A DNA stretch of 64,000 nucleotides. Source: Nocardioides silvaticus. Its GTDB lineage: Bacteria > Actinomycetota > Actinomycetes > Propionibacteriales > Nocardioidaceae. The stretch lies in the NCBI RefSeq assembly GCF_003160695.1, contig NZ_QGDD01000003.1, positions 310,001 to 374,000 of the forward strand, read 5' to 3'. Each line of letters begins with the position of its first letter. Position 1 is the stretch's first letter. A model generated the notes under the pieces. That model was not told the DNA's origin. It made no database searches and was given only the letters and a program-made list of their open reading frames with translations. Made by a program: the position numbers and the translations under genes. Of the stretch, positions 1 to 8,021 are shown one piece after another.

Positions 1-312
1 GATCGTTGCCGCCGAGACCAGCGGGAACATGATCCGTGCGCCGTACTTGTCGGTCAGTGCGCCGATCGGGATCCGGCCGAGGGCTCCGACGATCACCGGC
101 ACCGCGACCAGCAGTGCCACGTCGGACTCGGATATGTCGCCGAGTCGACCGCTCGAGCGGTACAGCGGCCCGAGGGGACTGAGCAGCGCCCAGGCCCAGA
201 AGTTCACGGCGAAGCCGATCGTGGCCAGGGTCAGCATCAGGTACGGCGACCGGCCAGAAGTCGCACTGCCCGACTCCGACACCTTCGAACCCAGGCCCGA
301 GCTTGTGTTCAC
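1..312 (-). CDS. NarK/NasA-type nitrate/nitrite MFS transporter, N-terminal part, cut by window edge
   Basis: The first ~104 codons of a membrane transporter whose 3' end lies left of the window. The segment reads through a first membrane helix (GFAVNFWAWALLSPLGPLYR) and a second one leading into GALGRIPIGALTDKYGAR, the MFS loop 2-3 signature in the form used by the nitrate/nitrite porter family. Family knowledge: these proteins take up nitrate or export nitrite for respiration or assimilation. The GTG start at 312 was chosen because an AGGAGGT ribosome site lies 8 bases upstream (321-327) and the reading stays open to the window edge. Substrate is inferred from sequence resemblance only; other NNP or MFS substrates are possible. 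Confidence 0.75.
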   Translation of the reverse strand, partial: MNTSSGLGSKVSESGSATSGRSPYLMLTLATIGFAVNFWAWALLSPLGPLYRSSGRLGDISESDVALLVAVPVIVGALGRIPIGALTDKYGARIMFPLVSAATI

Positions 313-659
313 CGACCTCGACCTCCTTGTCGTGGCTGTCCCCACCATGCCAGACACTCCTGCGTCCTGTTGACCCGCACGCGCCGGACCTCGGCACTCC
401 GTCCACCCTCGCCGACGCGGGTTCCGCAGAGCACGGTCCGCAGACCCTGGCACCGAGGGACGAAAGACCCACGGGTCTGCCGCTCCGTACCTCTGCGCAA
501 CAAGCACGACCGGCGAGAGCACCTCGGTGGAAGTTCTCCTGCCGACTGCCGTCCTCGATGGGATCTCTTCCGGCTGCGGCACCGAAAGCGTTGAGGAAGA
601 TAAACACCCGTCGCAGCGGGAAGGACGTCCCGTTGCCGTGACATCCCTACCCTTGTCAG
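313..659. other. Divergent intergenic region, no gene seen
   Basis: This 347-base gap separates the leftward transporter from the rightward glycosyltransferase. No convincing gene is present; the open frames here have no start signal and no family resemblance. It should carry both promoters. The only structured sequence I see is GGGACGAAAGACCC at 457-470 joined to a perfect 6-2-6 inverted repeat at 465-478 (AGACCC/GGGTCT). The first element is a partial match to a DosR/DevR-type box. Confidence 0.5.
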
Positions 660-2078
660 ATGCGAAAACACCCCCGTGCCGCCGGGTTGCTGATCCTCGG
701 CACCGCCATCGTGGCCGCGGCCGTGCTGGCGACGGCGGCCGCGCGAGTGCCGGCCGACGTACTGGTGGACGTGGGGTCGTGGGACCTGATCGGCCACTTC
801 CAGGTCGTCTACGACGCGAGCGTGCCTTCCACCGCCATCCTCCTCGGGGCGATCGGCCTGGCCGCCCTGGCCGCGTGGACCGTCGCCTCCCTGGAGCGGT
901 GGGTCACCAACCGCTCGCGCCGTAGCGACGTGCAGACGCGGGCCCCGCTCGCGCCGAAGCTGGTGATGGCCGCGACGCGCGGCGAGTTCGCCGGCCCGAT
1001 CACCATCACCGTGCTCATCCCTGCGCACAACGAGGAGGCCTGTCTCGGCGCGACGATCGCGTCGCTCCGCAACCAGACGCGGCCGCCTGAGCGCATCATC
1101 GTCGTCGCGGACAACTGCACCGACCACACCGTCGACATCGCCCACGCGGCGGGCGTCGAGGTCCTCGAGACCGTCGCCAACCGCGACAAGAAGGCCGGCG
1201 GGCTCAACCAGGCGCTCGGCCAGGTCCTGCCCAGCTGCGGGGAGAACGACCTCGTCATGGTGATGGACGCCGACACGACCCTCGGCAGCGGGTTCCTCGA
1301 GCACGCCGCAGCGAGGATGACGGCCGACCGCGCCCTGATGGCGATCGGCGGCCTCTTCTACGGCGAGCCTGGCGGGGGCCTGCTCGAGCAGTTCCAGCGC
1401 AACGAGTACACCCGCTACGCCCGCGACCTCCGCCGCCGCCGCGGGCTCGTGCTCGTGCTGACCGGGACCGCCTCGATCTTCCGTCCGCGGGCGTTGCGCG
1501 CCGTCGCGGCGGAGCGCGGGCGCCTGCTGCCGGGCGTCCCCGGCCAGTACTTCGACACGCTCGCGCTCACCGAGGACAACGAGATCACGCTCGCCCTGAA
1601 GTCCCTCGGCGGCCTGGTCCTCTCCCCGGCCGCCTGCACGGTCGTCACCGAGGTCATGCCGACCTGGCGCGCGCTGTGGGTGCAGCGGCTGCGGTGGCAG
1701 CGCGGTGCGGTGGAGAACCTCGGCGCCTACGGCTTGCGCGCCCAGACCTGGCGGTACTGGCTCCAGCAGCTGGGCATCGGGTACGGCGCGCTGGCGCTGA
1801 CCGGCTACCTCGGGCTGATGGTCGTGACCGCACTCGCCCTCGACACGATGATCTGGTTTCCCTTCTGGCTCGGGGTCGGCGCCGTCTTCGCCGTCGAGCG
1901 CACCCTCACCGTCTGGCGCGGCGGCTGGAAGGCTCGCCTGCTCGCCGTGACCATCCTTCCCGAGCTCGCCTACTCCTTCTTCCTGGCCGTCGTCTGGGTC
2001 AAGGGCGTCCTCGACATGACCAACGCCACCACGGCCACCTGGCACCACCCGGACGCCGTCAGCGCTCGTACGACCTGA
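660..2078 (+). CDS. Membrane-bound processive glycosyltransferase, family 2 (poly-GlcNAc/cellulose synthase-like)
   Basis: A 472-aa enzyme expected to polymerise or transfer a sugar from a nucleotide donor at the cytoplasmic membrane. It has membrane helices at about 8-28 and 58-75, then a GT-A domain from ~115 (TVLIPAHNEEACLG). The family residues are all visible: D151 in the VVADN strand, DAD at 203-205, the TEDNE acid motif at 304-308 and QRLRW at 342-346, the Q/RxxRW signature of processive synthases. Two to four C-terminal helices follow after ~360. The next gene starts 8 bases after the stop and is probably its partner. The ATG at 660 has no obvious ribosome site, so the exact start is uncertain. 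The product polysaccharide cannot be read from sequence. Confidence 0.85.
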   Translation: MRKHPRAAGLLILGTAIVAAAVLATAAARVPADVLVDVGSWDLIGHFQVVYDASVPSTAILLGAIGLAALAAWTVASLERWVTNRSRRSDVQTRAPLAPKLVMAATRGEFAGPITITVLIPAHNEEACLGATIASLRNQTRPPERIIVVADNCTDHTVDIAHAAGVEVLETVANRDKKAGGLNQALGQVLPSCGENDLVMVMDADTTLGSGFLEHAAARMTADRALMAIGGLFYGEPGGGLLEQFQRNEYTRYARDLRRRRGLVLVLTGTASIFRPRALRAVAAERGRLLPGVPGQYFDTLALTEDNEITLALKSLGGLVLSPAACTVVTEVMPTWRALWVQRLRWQRGAVENLGAYGLRAQTWRYWLQQLGIGYGALALTGYLGLMVVTALALDTMIWFPFWLGVGAVFAVERTLTVWRGGWKARLLAVTILPELAYSFFLAVVWVKGVLDMTNATTATWHHPDAVSARTT

Positions 2079-2086
2079 GGAATCCC

Positions 2087-2308
2087 ATGACCGTCGACCT
2101 CTCCGTCATCTGGGGCGTGCTGCTCCCCGAGGGCACGCTGCACCAGGACTGGTTCCAGGCGCTGGCCGCGTTCGTCGCGATCAACACCCTGGTCTACGTC
2201 ACCCTGGCCATGGTGAAGTCGCTGCCCCGGATCTACCCCGGCGACTTCCTGCCCCGTCGCCACCGTCGGAGCGAGACACGGAGCATCTACCCCGACGATC
2301 CTCGCTGA
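2087..2308 (+). CDS. Small single-helix membrane protein linked to the glycosyltransferase
   Basis: A 73-aa protein, MTVDLSVIWGVLLPEG at its start, with one hydrophobic stretch (about residues 22-43) and a basic, proline-rich tail (GDFLPRRHRRSETR). It begins 8 bases after the glycosyltransferase stop, with GAGG 6 bases before the ATG, so the two genes form one operon. Its 3' end overlaps the end of the convergent tetR gene by 22 bases. I do not recognise a family. Inference: an accessory subunit of the polysaccharide synthase, as small membrane partners are common beside such enzymes. Confidence 0.6.
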   Translation: MTVDLSVIWGVLLPEGTLHQDWFQALAAFVAINTLVYVTLAMVKSLPRIYPGDFLPRRHRRSETRSIYPDDPR

Positions 2309-2862
2309 CGGCTGCGGTACCCCAGCAGCCCCTCGACCCCGCGCAGGAACGTCGCGCAGACGAGGGCCGGGTCGGTGAGGCAACCGGCCGACATCGCTCC
2401 GTCCCGGAGCATCACGAAGTGCTGGCCAGCCGCCTCCGCGTCCGGCTTGCCGGTAGCGGCGAAGAGCTCGACCATCGTCGCCAGGAACCAGTCCCGGTGC
2501 GCGAGCACGGCGCGGTGGACGGGATGGCTCTCCTCGGGATACTCAGCGGCGGCGTTGAGGAACGCGCAGCCACGGAACCCCTGGCGGCCGATGTCGTCGG
2601 CGATCGCCTGCGCGACGCCGCGGATGACGTCATCAGGCGACCCGCCCGAGGCTCGGGCGGCCTCGACGCCCGCGCGCACCATCGCGTCGCCCTGCCCGAG
2701 ATAGGCGACGAGCAGGTCGTCCTTGCTCGGGAAGTGCCGGTAGAGCGTCGCCCGGGTGACGCCGGCGGAGCTGATGATGCGGTCGATCCCGACCGAGCGG
2801 AGGCCTTCGGCGTAGAACAGCCGGCTGGCCGTGTCGAGCAACCGTGCCCGTGCTTCCGACAT
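2287..2862 (-). CDS. TetR-family transcriptional repressor
   Basis: A 191-aa regulator with the classic N-terminal TetR helix-turn-helix (residues ~8-55, ...GVTRATLYRHFPSKDDLLVAYL). The C-terminal ligand domain contains GCAFLNAAAEYPEE, typical of the TetR_C group that senses small hydrophobic or oxidant-type compounds. A GGGGGAGG stretch lies just before the ATG. The gene faces away from the membrane-protein gene at 2986. The 123-base gap between them holds two mirror-image copies of an 18-base operator-like sequence, so it most likely represses both itself and that gene. The ligand is unknown. Confidence 0.9.
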   Translation of the reverse strand: MSEARARLLDTASRLFYAEGLRSVGIDRIISSAGVTRATLYRHFPSKDDLLVAYLGQGDAMVRAGVEAARASGGSPDDVIRGVAQAIADDIGRQGFRGCAFLNAAAEYPEESHPVHRAVLAHRDWFLATMVELFAATGKPDAEAAGQHFVMLRDGAMSAGCLTDPALVCATFLRGVEGLLGYRSRQRGSSG

Positions 2863-2899
2863 GCCTCCCCCTCGTCGACGACCTCCTGGCGAAGGTAGC

Positions 2900-2970
2900 A
2901 GATAGACCGGTCGGTCTTGACATGGCGAGCGACTTCGTCTTGACTCGCTCGTAGACCGACCGGTCTATCT
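2900..2970. promoter_or_regulatory. Paired TetR operator between divergent promoters
   Basis: AGATAGACCGGTCGGTCT (2900-2917) is repeated exactly in inverted orientation at 2953-2970. Each copy is itself a near-palindrome around GACCGGTCGGTC. A -35-like TTGACT at 2940-2945 followed 17 bases later by GTCTAT puts the right copy over the -10 region of the rightward gene; the left copy is placed symmetrically for tetR. Seen: the exact 18-base inverted repeat. Inference: binding by the adjacent TetR protein. Confidence 0.75.
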
Positions 2971-2985
2971 ACTTGAAGGAGCACC

Positions 2986-3561
2986 ATGGCCACCGCCCTC
3001 CCGACCGCCCAGCCGTCCGCCGATCCCGGCACCGAGATCGCCCGCCCGCTGCGCAACCTCTACGTCGTCCGGTTCGCCTTCGCCCTGGTCTGGGCCGGCG
3101 TGCTGGCCACCCACGCGTCGGACCTCGACCTGCTGAGCCGGACGCTGCTGGTGCTCTACCCGCTGTTCGACCTCGCCGCGGCGGCGTACGACCTCAGGAC
3201 GGCGGGAGCGACGCGGCATCGCGGCGCGCTGCACGCCAACATCGCGCTGAGCCTGCTGGCCGCGGGTGGCCTCGCTGGAGTCTCCGACACCCCCGACGCA
3301 CTGCGGGTCTGGGGTGCCTGGGCCGTCGCCGCCGGTGCCGTCCAGCTGGTCGTCGCCCTTCGGCGCCGCCGCGTCGGCGGTCAGCTCCCGATGGTGCTCA
3401 GCGGTGGCCTTTCAGTCCTCGCCGGCCTCGGGATCGCCGGCACGGCCGGGCAGGACGACCCCTCGCTTGCTGCGCTCGCCGGCTACGCCACCCTCGGCGG
3501 CGTCTTCTTCCTGCTCTCCGCGATCCGGCTCGGCCGGGAGCTCGGCGGTGGCGCTGCCTAG
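2986..3561 (+). CDS. Polytopic membrane protein under TetR control
   Basis: A 191-aa protein with about five or six hydrophobic segments (near 28-45, 50-70, 82-98, 103-120, 130-148 and 158-175) separated by short charged loops such as RRRRVGG. It resembles the small HdeD/DUF308-like integral membrane proteins only in general layout, so I give no function. GAAGGA lies 5 bases before the ATG. It is divergent from tetR across the paired operator. Inference: an efflux-like or membrane-stress protein induced when the repressor binds its ligand. Confidence 0.75.
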   Translation: MATALPTAQPSADPGTEIARPLRNLYVVRFAFALVWAGVLATHASDLDLLSRTLLVLYPLFDLAAAAYDLRTAGATRHRGALHANIALSLLAAGGLAGVSDTPDALRVWGAWAVAAGAVQLVVALRRRRVGGQLPMVLSGGLSVLAGLGIAGTAGQDDPSLAALAGYATLGGVFFLLSAIRLGRELGGGAA

Positions 3562-3577
3562 TCGCCCGTCGCCCTCG

Positions 3578-4045
3578 TCACGCCGGACAGTACTCAGCGA
3601 GGAAGGACGAGAACGCCGCGTCCTCGTTCGCGACCGGCTCGTCGGGGGCGCCGACGGCGGCCCGCTCGAGGCTCAGGCCGATCGAGTCGTAGATGCCTGC
3701 GACCACCGTGTGGTAACCGCCTCGGGCCGGCAAGGTCATGGTGGGCGGCACGCCCAGGTCGACCAGGTCGTCGGCCGCCGCGCGCAGCAGCTCCACACCT
3801 CGCTGGTCGGGAGCCGCCGCGTACTCCGACTGACTGGCGGCGAGCCTGCGGAAGCCCGCGCAGAACTCCTCCTCCGAGGGTGTCGGCAGCGACGGGCCGG
3901 TCACGCTGGGGTCGGTCGGCGCGGGCGCCGATGCCGGGCTCTCCGGCTCCTCGGGACGGACGAGCAGCACGAGCGCGAGCACGCCGACCATCATCATCAG
4001 CGCCAGCACGACCGGACGGCCGTCACGGCGGTGGGCACCACTCAT
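3578..4045 (-). CDS. Membrane-anchored extracytoplasmic protein of unknown function, third gene of the permease operon
   Basis: A 155-aa protein with an N-terminal signal anchor (VVLALMMMVGVLALVLLV, about residues 12-29), a Pro/Ser/Thr linker (about 31-57) and a small outer domain. That domain has two cysteines, one in EEEFCAGF and one near the end in AEYCPA, which could form a disulfide. Its ATG overlaps the stop of the TIGR03943 gene in an ATGA arrangement, so it is translationally coupled and probably works with it. I do not recognise a family. The outer domain could bind a ligand or cap the transporter. Confidence 0.75.
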   Translation of the reverse strand: MSGAHRRDGRPVVLALMMMVGVLALVLLVRPEEPESPASAPAPTDPSVTGPSLPTPSEEEFCAGFRRLAASQSEYAAAPDQRGVELLRAAADDLVDLGVPPTMTLPARGGYHTVVAGIYDSIGLSLERAAVGAPDEPVANEDAAFSSFLAEYCPA

Positions 4046-4722
4046 TCGTACGGCTGGGCCGGTTCGTCGACCTCGGTGACCTCGCTGGCAGCGATCGCCG
4101 GGGTGTCACCGAGGTCGGTGCCGGTCCCCTCGACCCAGGTCCCCACCACGGTCACCCACCGCTCCTCGGGTGGCGCCTCGGCGCCCTCGATACGGACCCG
4201 GAAAGCCGCACCGTCGGCGGCGCAGCACGAGATGGCGAGGCGCGTGACGAACCACCCGTCGCCATCGCTGGTGACGAAGCCGGTCAGACGGACGGTGACG
4301 TCGGCGAGCCCGTCGCGGTCGTACGACGCCCGGGCGACGAAGCTCGAGACCGGCATCTCGTTCTCCCCCGTCGTGTCGAGCGGCACCACGGCAGGGTCGG
4401 CGTAGGTCCGCGCGTCGGCCTGGTTCGCCCGCCGGTCCGCGACGTAGGCGCCGAGTGCCGGAGGCTGGATCACGAAGCCGATGACGATCGGGAGCACCAG
4501 GAGCCAGGGCACCAGGGCACTGGCCCTGTCGTGCTCGTGCTCGTGCTCACCGACACGGGCGAGGATCGCGACGAACGCGAGCGCGACGAGCAGCACCCCG
4601 CTGGCGACCAGGGGCCACCGCATCCAGTCGTTGACGTAGTTCGCGTACTCCTCGGTCGCACCCACGCGGAGCGTGACTCCTCCGAGGGCGCTGAGCACCA
4701 CGGCCCGAGCGGTGTGGTTCAC
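4042..4722 (-). CDS. TIGR03943-type membrane protein (YcgQ-like), permease partner
   Basis: A 226-aa protein with two helices near the N-terminus (about 35-52 and 68-86). A histidine/acid-rich loop, EHEHEHDR, lies between them and is a plausible metal-binding patch. The outer domain contains FVTRLAISCCAADG, the double-cysteine motif of the family. The GTG start at 4722 overlaps the stop of the upstream permease (GTGA), which fixes the start; upstream reading in the same frame is only the shadow of the permease. Known of the family: it occurs beside YraQ/DUF318 permeases, often under zinc control. The exact role is unknown. Confidence 0.85.
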   Translation of the reverse strand: MNHTARAVVLSALGGVTLRVGATEEYANYVNDWMRWPLVASGVLLVALAFVAILARVGEHEHEHDRASALVPWLLVLPIVIGFVIQPPALGAYVADRRANQADARTYADPAVVPLDTTGENEMPVSSFVARASYDRDGLADVTVRLTGFVTSDGDGWFVTRLAISCCAADGAAFRVRIEGAEAPPEERWVTVVGTWVEGTGTDLGDTPAIAASEVTEVDEPAQPYE

Positions 4723-5729
4723 AGGACCACCCACCCGACCAGGCAAGCGGCGGAGGCCGCCACCAGGAGGACCAAGGGCACGAACTGCTGGGCGAACCCC
4801 CTCCCGAACTGGCCCGCCTCCATCGCTGCGAGCTTGATGTCCATGGCGGGGCCGACCACGAGGAACACCAGCTTCGCGGTGTCCGAGAACGCCGTGAGGC
4901 TGGCCGCGACGAAGGCGTCGGCCTCGGAGCACAACGCGATGACGAAGGCGAAGAGGGTCAGCGCGACGACCGCGAGGACCGCGTTGTCGGCGACGGCTTC
5001 GACGAAGCGCAGAGGCACCCACACGTTGATGGCCGCGGCGACGATCGCGCCGAGGACAAGGAAGCCCGCCGCCGGCAGGAAGTCGTGCCAGGCGGCCGCA
5101 GCGAACCGCGACCAGCGACTCCCCTCGTCCTGGTGGAAGCGGTGACGGATGTCCGGCAGGCGGAGCGCCGGGACGCGGGCGGCCGCCCACACGTAGATCC
5201 AGCCGATCACCACCGCGGTGAGCAAGGAGGCGAGGAAGCGGGCAGCGACCATGTCCACCCGGCCTGAGAACGCGACCGCGGTGGACACCAGGACCGCAGG
5301 GTTGATCGCCGGCGCGGCCAGCATGAAGGTCAGGGCGACGGCCGGCGGCAGCCCGCGACGCGTGAGGCTGTTGGCGACGGGGACCACCGCGCACTCGCAC
5401 GCCGGGAGGCCGACCCCGGCGATGCCGGCCACGGGCACCGCGAGCGCCGGCCGTCGGGGTACGACCCGCGCGACCATCCGCTCCGAGAGGAGGACCGAGA
5501 TGACACCCGACAGGAGGACACCGAGGACCAGGAACGGCACGGACTGCACGACGATCGCCAGGAAGATCGTCGCCCAGGTCTGGAACGCCGGCTGATCGAG
5601 CACCGGTCCGACCAGCTGTCGCAGCGGGAATGCCGCAGCCAGCAGCCCGACGACCAGCCAAGCCTGCCAGCCGACGCCGCCGTCCCGGCGCGGCGCCGGC
5701 GCGGTCACCTCGTGGCTCGTCTGCTCCAT
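4719..5729 (-). CDS. YraQ/DUF318-type permease
   Basis: A 336-aa polytopic membrane protein (eight or more helices) of the ArsP-like permease family. Hallmarks are GLPACECAVVPVANSLTRRG (about 117-136), with the conserved double cysteine, and the mirror motif ALCSEADAFVAASL (about 255-268). The ATG at 5729 is followed in the same operon by the TIGR03943 partner and the small anchored protein, each overlapping by 4 bases. A Zur-like 15-mer (5734-5748) lies directly upstream, overlapping the end of the ABC ATPase gene. Inference: expressed when zinc is short and involved in metal or metal-ligand transport. Confidence 0.85.
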   Translation of the reverse strand: MEQTSHEVTAPAPRRDGGVGWQAWLVVGLLAAAFPLRQLVGPVLDQPAFQTWATIFLAIVVQSVPFLVLGVLLSGVISVLLSERMVARVVPRRPALAVPVAGIAGVGLPACECAVVPVANSLTRRGLPPAVALTFMLAAPAINPAVLVSTAVAFSGRVDMVAARFLASLLTAVVIGWIYVWAAARVPALRLPDIRHRFHQDEGSRWSRFAAAAWHDFLPAAGFLVLGAIVAAAINVWVPLRFVEAVADNAVLAVVALTLFAFVIALCSEADAFVAASLTAFSDTAKLVFLVVGPAMDIKLAAMEAGQFGRGFAQQFVPLVLLVAASAACLVGWVVL

Positions 5730-5733
5730 GGAA

Positions 5734-5748
5734 TGAGAATCATAATCA
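5734..5748. promoter_or_regulatory. Zur-like operator upstream of the permease operon
   Basis: TGAGAATCATAATCA is an imperfect palindrome very close to the actinobacterial Zur 15-mer (TGAAAATGATTTTCA as I recall it). It lies 5 bases before the permease start codon and overlaps the last codons and stop of the ABC ATPase gene. A near-identical element at 10562-10576 precedes the ABC operon. Another Fur-family protein such as Fur or Nur could be the true regulator. Confidence 0.65.
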
Positions 5749-7188
5749 CAAGCTCGCCTCTTCGTCGGCTCCGAGGCGGATCTGCCGCGCTCCGACCGCC
5801 TCCGCGAGGTCGAGGTCGTGGGTGACGAGAAGCAGTGCGCAGCCGTCGCCGGTGACCTGACGCATCAGCAGGTCCATGGTGGTCGCCTGCGAGACGGGGT
5901 CGAGCCGCGAGGTCGCCTCGTCGGCGAACAGCACCACCGGTCGGGGCAGCATGGCCCGGGCGATCGCGATCCGCTGGAGCTCACCACCGGAGACCTGGCC
6001 GGGCCGCCGCCGGAGGATGGCGAAGGGCAACCCCATCTCGTCGAGCAGCGACCGGACGTGTCGCTCGTCCACGCGATGACGGCGCATCACGTCGCGCACC
6101 GACGACTCCAGCGGCACTCGCCGCGGGAAGGCGAGTCCGGGGTCCTGGTAGAGCTTCTGGATCCGCCCTCCGCGCGTCGTACCGCTGTGGCGGACCCAGC
6201 CGGCGTCGATGTCGGTCAGGCGGAGGAGGGCGTTGCCGAGGGTCGTCTTCCCGACGCCGCTGGGTCCGACCACGGCCCAGCGCTCCCGAGGCCTGATCTC
6301 GACCGAGAGGTCCTGGAACAACGGCTTCCCGGTGTAGGCCTTGCTGACCCGGTGTGCGGTCACGAGCGGCTCAGCGGCCTCGTCGGCCCGGAGGTTGTCC
6401 CGGGTCCACGGCGCGCTCCACTTCGACGGCTCGGCGGCCAGCAGCCGCTTCGCGTAGGGGTGGACCGGGCGGGTCAGGACCTCCTCGGCCGGACCCGACT
6501 CCACGACGGCTGCGTCCTGCATGACCACCACGTCACCGCCCAGACGGCGGGCAAGCCCCAGGTCGTGGGTGATGGTGACGAGCAGCCCACCCCGCTCGAC
6601 GTGGGCCGCGAGCATCACGGCGAGCCGGTCGAGGGACTCGCGATCCAACCCCTTCGACGGCTCGTCGACGAGCAGGATGTCGGCGCCGCCGATGGTGGCG
6701 GCGGCGTACGCCACCCGTTGCGCCATGCCGCCGGACAGGGTGTGCGGGAAGGCGCGCCCGGCGCCCTCGAGCCCGAGCCGCTCGAGCCGGTCGTCGGCGC
6801 GCTTCAACGCCGCGGTCTCGCGCGGGCGCCAGCCGGGCGCTCCCTCGGCGACCTGGTCGCGGACCCGCATCGTCGGGTCGAGCGCGAGTGCCGGCTCCTG
6901 GGGGAGCAGGGCGACCTGCCGGCCCCAGAGGCTCCGACGGCCGGCGCGCTCGGCGAGGTCGAACCGCGAGCGCCCGATGCTCATCGACCCCTCCGCCGCC
7001 AGCTCGGGGGGCAACGTGCCCATCAGGGCGTGGGCGAGCACGGACTTGCCCGACCCGCTCTCACCGACGATCGTGAGCGGCCGACCAGCGCGCACGGTGA
7101 TGTCGCGGACGTCGACGAGCACGGTCGTCGGCGTCCGGACGACCGCCCGGTGCACGACCAAGGTGTCCGCTGCGTTCGGGTCGGTCAC
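5746..7188 (-). CDS. Fused double ATPase of an Opp/Dpp/Nik-type ABC importer
   Basis: A 480-aa protein carrying both nucleotide-binding domains in one chain. Domain 1: Walker A GESGSGKS (42-49), signature LSGGMAQR (151-158), Walker B ILLVDEPS (171-178), then HPYAKRLL (242-249), the tail motif of the oligopeptide/nickel branch. Domain 2: GPSGVGKT (307-314), VSGGELQR (398-405), VLFADEATSRLD (418-429). Both halves look active. The GTG start overlaps the stop of the upstream permease (GTGA). It energises the two permeases encoded just upstream. Fusion of the D and F subunits is common in actinobacterial members of the family. Confidence 0.93.
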   Translation of the reverse strand: MTDPNAADTLVVHRAVVRTPTTVLVDVRDITVRAGRPLTIVGESGSGKSVLAHALMGTLPPELAAEGSMSIGRSRFDLAERAGRRSLWGRQVALLPQEPALALDPTMRVRDQVAEGAPGWRPRETAALKRADDRLERLGLEGAGRAFPHTLSGGMAQRVAYAAATIGGADILLVDEPSKGLDRESLDRLAVMLAAHVERGGLLVTITHDLGLARRLGGDVVVMQDAAVVESGPAEEVLTRPVHPYAKRLLAAEPSKWSAPWTRDNLRADEAAEPLVTAHRVSKAYTGKPLFQDLSVEIRPRERWAVVGPSGVGKTTLGNALLRLTDIDAGWVRHSGTTRGGRIQKLYQDPGLAFPRRVPLESSVRDVMRRHRVDERHVRSLLDEMGLPFAILRRRPGQVSGGELQRIAIARAMLPRPVVLFADEATSRLDPVSQATTMDLLMRQVTGDGCALLLVTHDLDLAEAVGARQIRLGADEEASL

Positions 7189-8021
7189 GCGGTCTCCTCG
7201 GAGTCACGAAGGGTCAGGAAGCAGATCGTCAGCACGAACAGCACCGCGATGGGTGCGATCGAGAGCCACGGGGCCACGTCGTAGAAGGGGAACGCCTCGG
7301 TGATCATCAGGCCCAGCTCGGCCCGGGGAGGTTGGAGGCCGACCTTCACGAACCCGAGCGTCGACATGGCGAGGATCGACGTCACCATGCCGAGGGAAGC
7401 CAGGGTGACGAGGACCGGCCGGAGATCGGGAAGGAGGTGCCGGCGCACGATGTGGCCGGGTCCCAGCTCGAGCAGGCGACTGGCCTCGACCGCGGCCGAC
7501 CCCATGACCAGCGCGCTGCGGGCCCGGACCACCCGGAAGTACTCGACCCACTGGGCCAGCGCGAGGCCGAGGTACAGCGCCCAGAGACTTCCTCCCGAAG
7601 CCAGCGCGGAGACGAGCAGCACGACCAGCAGGGCCGGCAGCGCGACGAACGCCTCGGACACCGCGCGGAGCACGGCGTCGACCCAACCGCCGAACCAGGC
7701 TGATGCGATCCCGGCCGCGGTGCCGAGGAGCAGCGCGGTGGCGACGCAGGCCGAGGCGAGCAGCAACGACAGCCGGGTGGCGTGAGCGACGCGGGCGACC
7801 ACACTCCGGCCGTACTCGTCGCGGCCGAGCGGTTCGAGGAGAGTAGGACCCTGGAGGTAGCGGTCGAGGTCCTGTGCGGCCGGGTCCGCGAGGACGAGCG
7901 GTCCGACGAGGGCGAAGGCCACGAGGACGCCGAGTCCCGCGATCGCCGTACGCCGGGCGAGCGGGCGGCGACGACCTCCGGTCGCCGTGTCCGCCGCGGT
8001 GGCGAGGAGCGGGCTCGTCAT
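7185..8021 (-). CDS. ABC importer permease, DppC/NikC type
   Basis: A 278-aa inner-membrane permease. It has an N-terminal helix (about 23-42) followed by the DppC-type outer segment (PLGRDEYGRSVVARVAHATRLSL), then a binding-protein-dependent transport core whose EAA loop reads EASRLLELGPGHIVRRHLLPDL. The ATG at 8021 is coupled by a 4-base ATGA overlap to the upstream permease and by GTGA to the ATPase gene downstream. It forms the membrane pore together with the product of 8018-8986. Confidence 0.9.
   Translation of the reverse strand: MTSPLLATAADTATGGRRRPLARRTAIAGLGVLVAFALVGPLVLADPAAQDLDRYLQGPTLLEPLGRDEYGRSVVARVAHATRLSLLLASACVATALLLGTAAGIASAWFGGWVDAVLRAVSEAFVALPALLVVLLVSALASGGSLWALYLGLALAQWVEYFRVVRARSALVMGSAAVEASRLLELGPGHIVRRHLLPDLRPVLVTLASLGMVTSILAMSTLGFVKVGLQPPRAELGLMITEAFPFYDVAPWLSIAPIAVLFVLTICFLTLRDSEETA

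Noticed and set aside
309..2048. Long minus-strand open frame opposite the glycosyltransferase
   Set aside because: Composition is Arg/Gly/Glu/Asp-rich shadow of a high-GC gene; no start signal; the plus frame has all family-2 motifs.
4042..5661. 539-codon frame fusing the TIGR03943 gene to upstream sequence
   Set aside because: The upstream part is the shadow of the permease gene in another frame; the real start is the GTG at 4722 that overlaps the permease stop.
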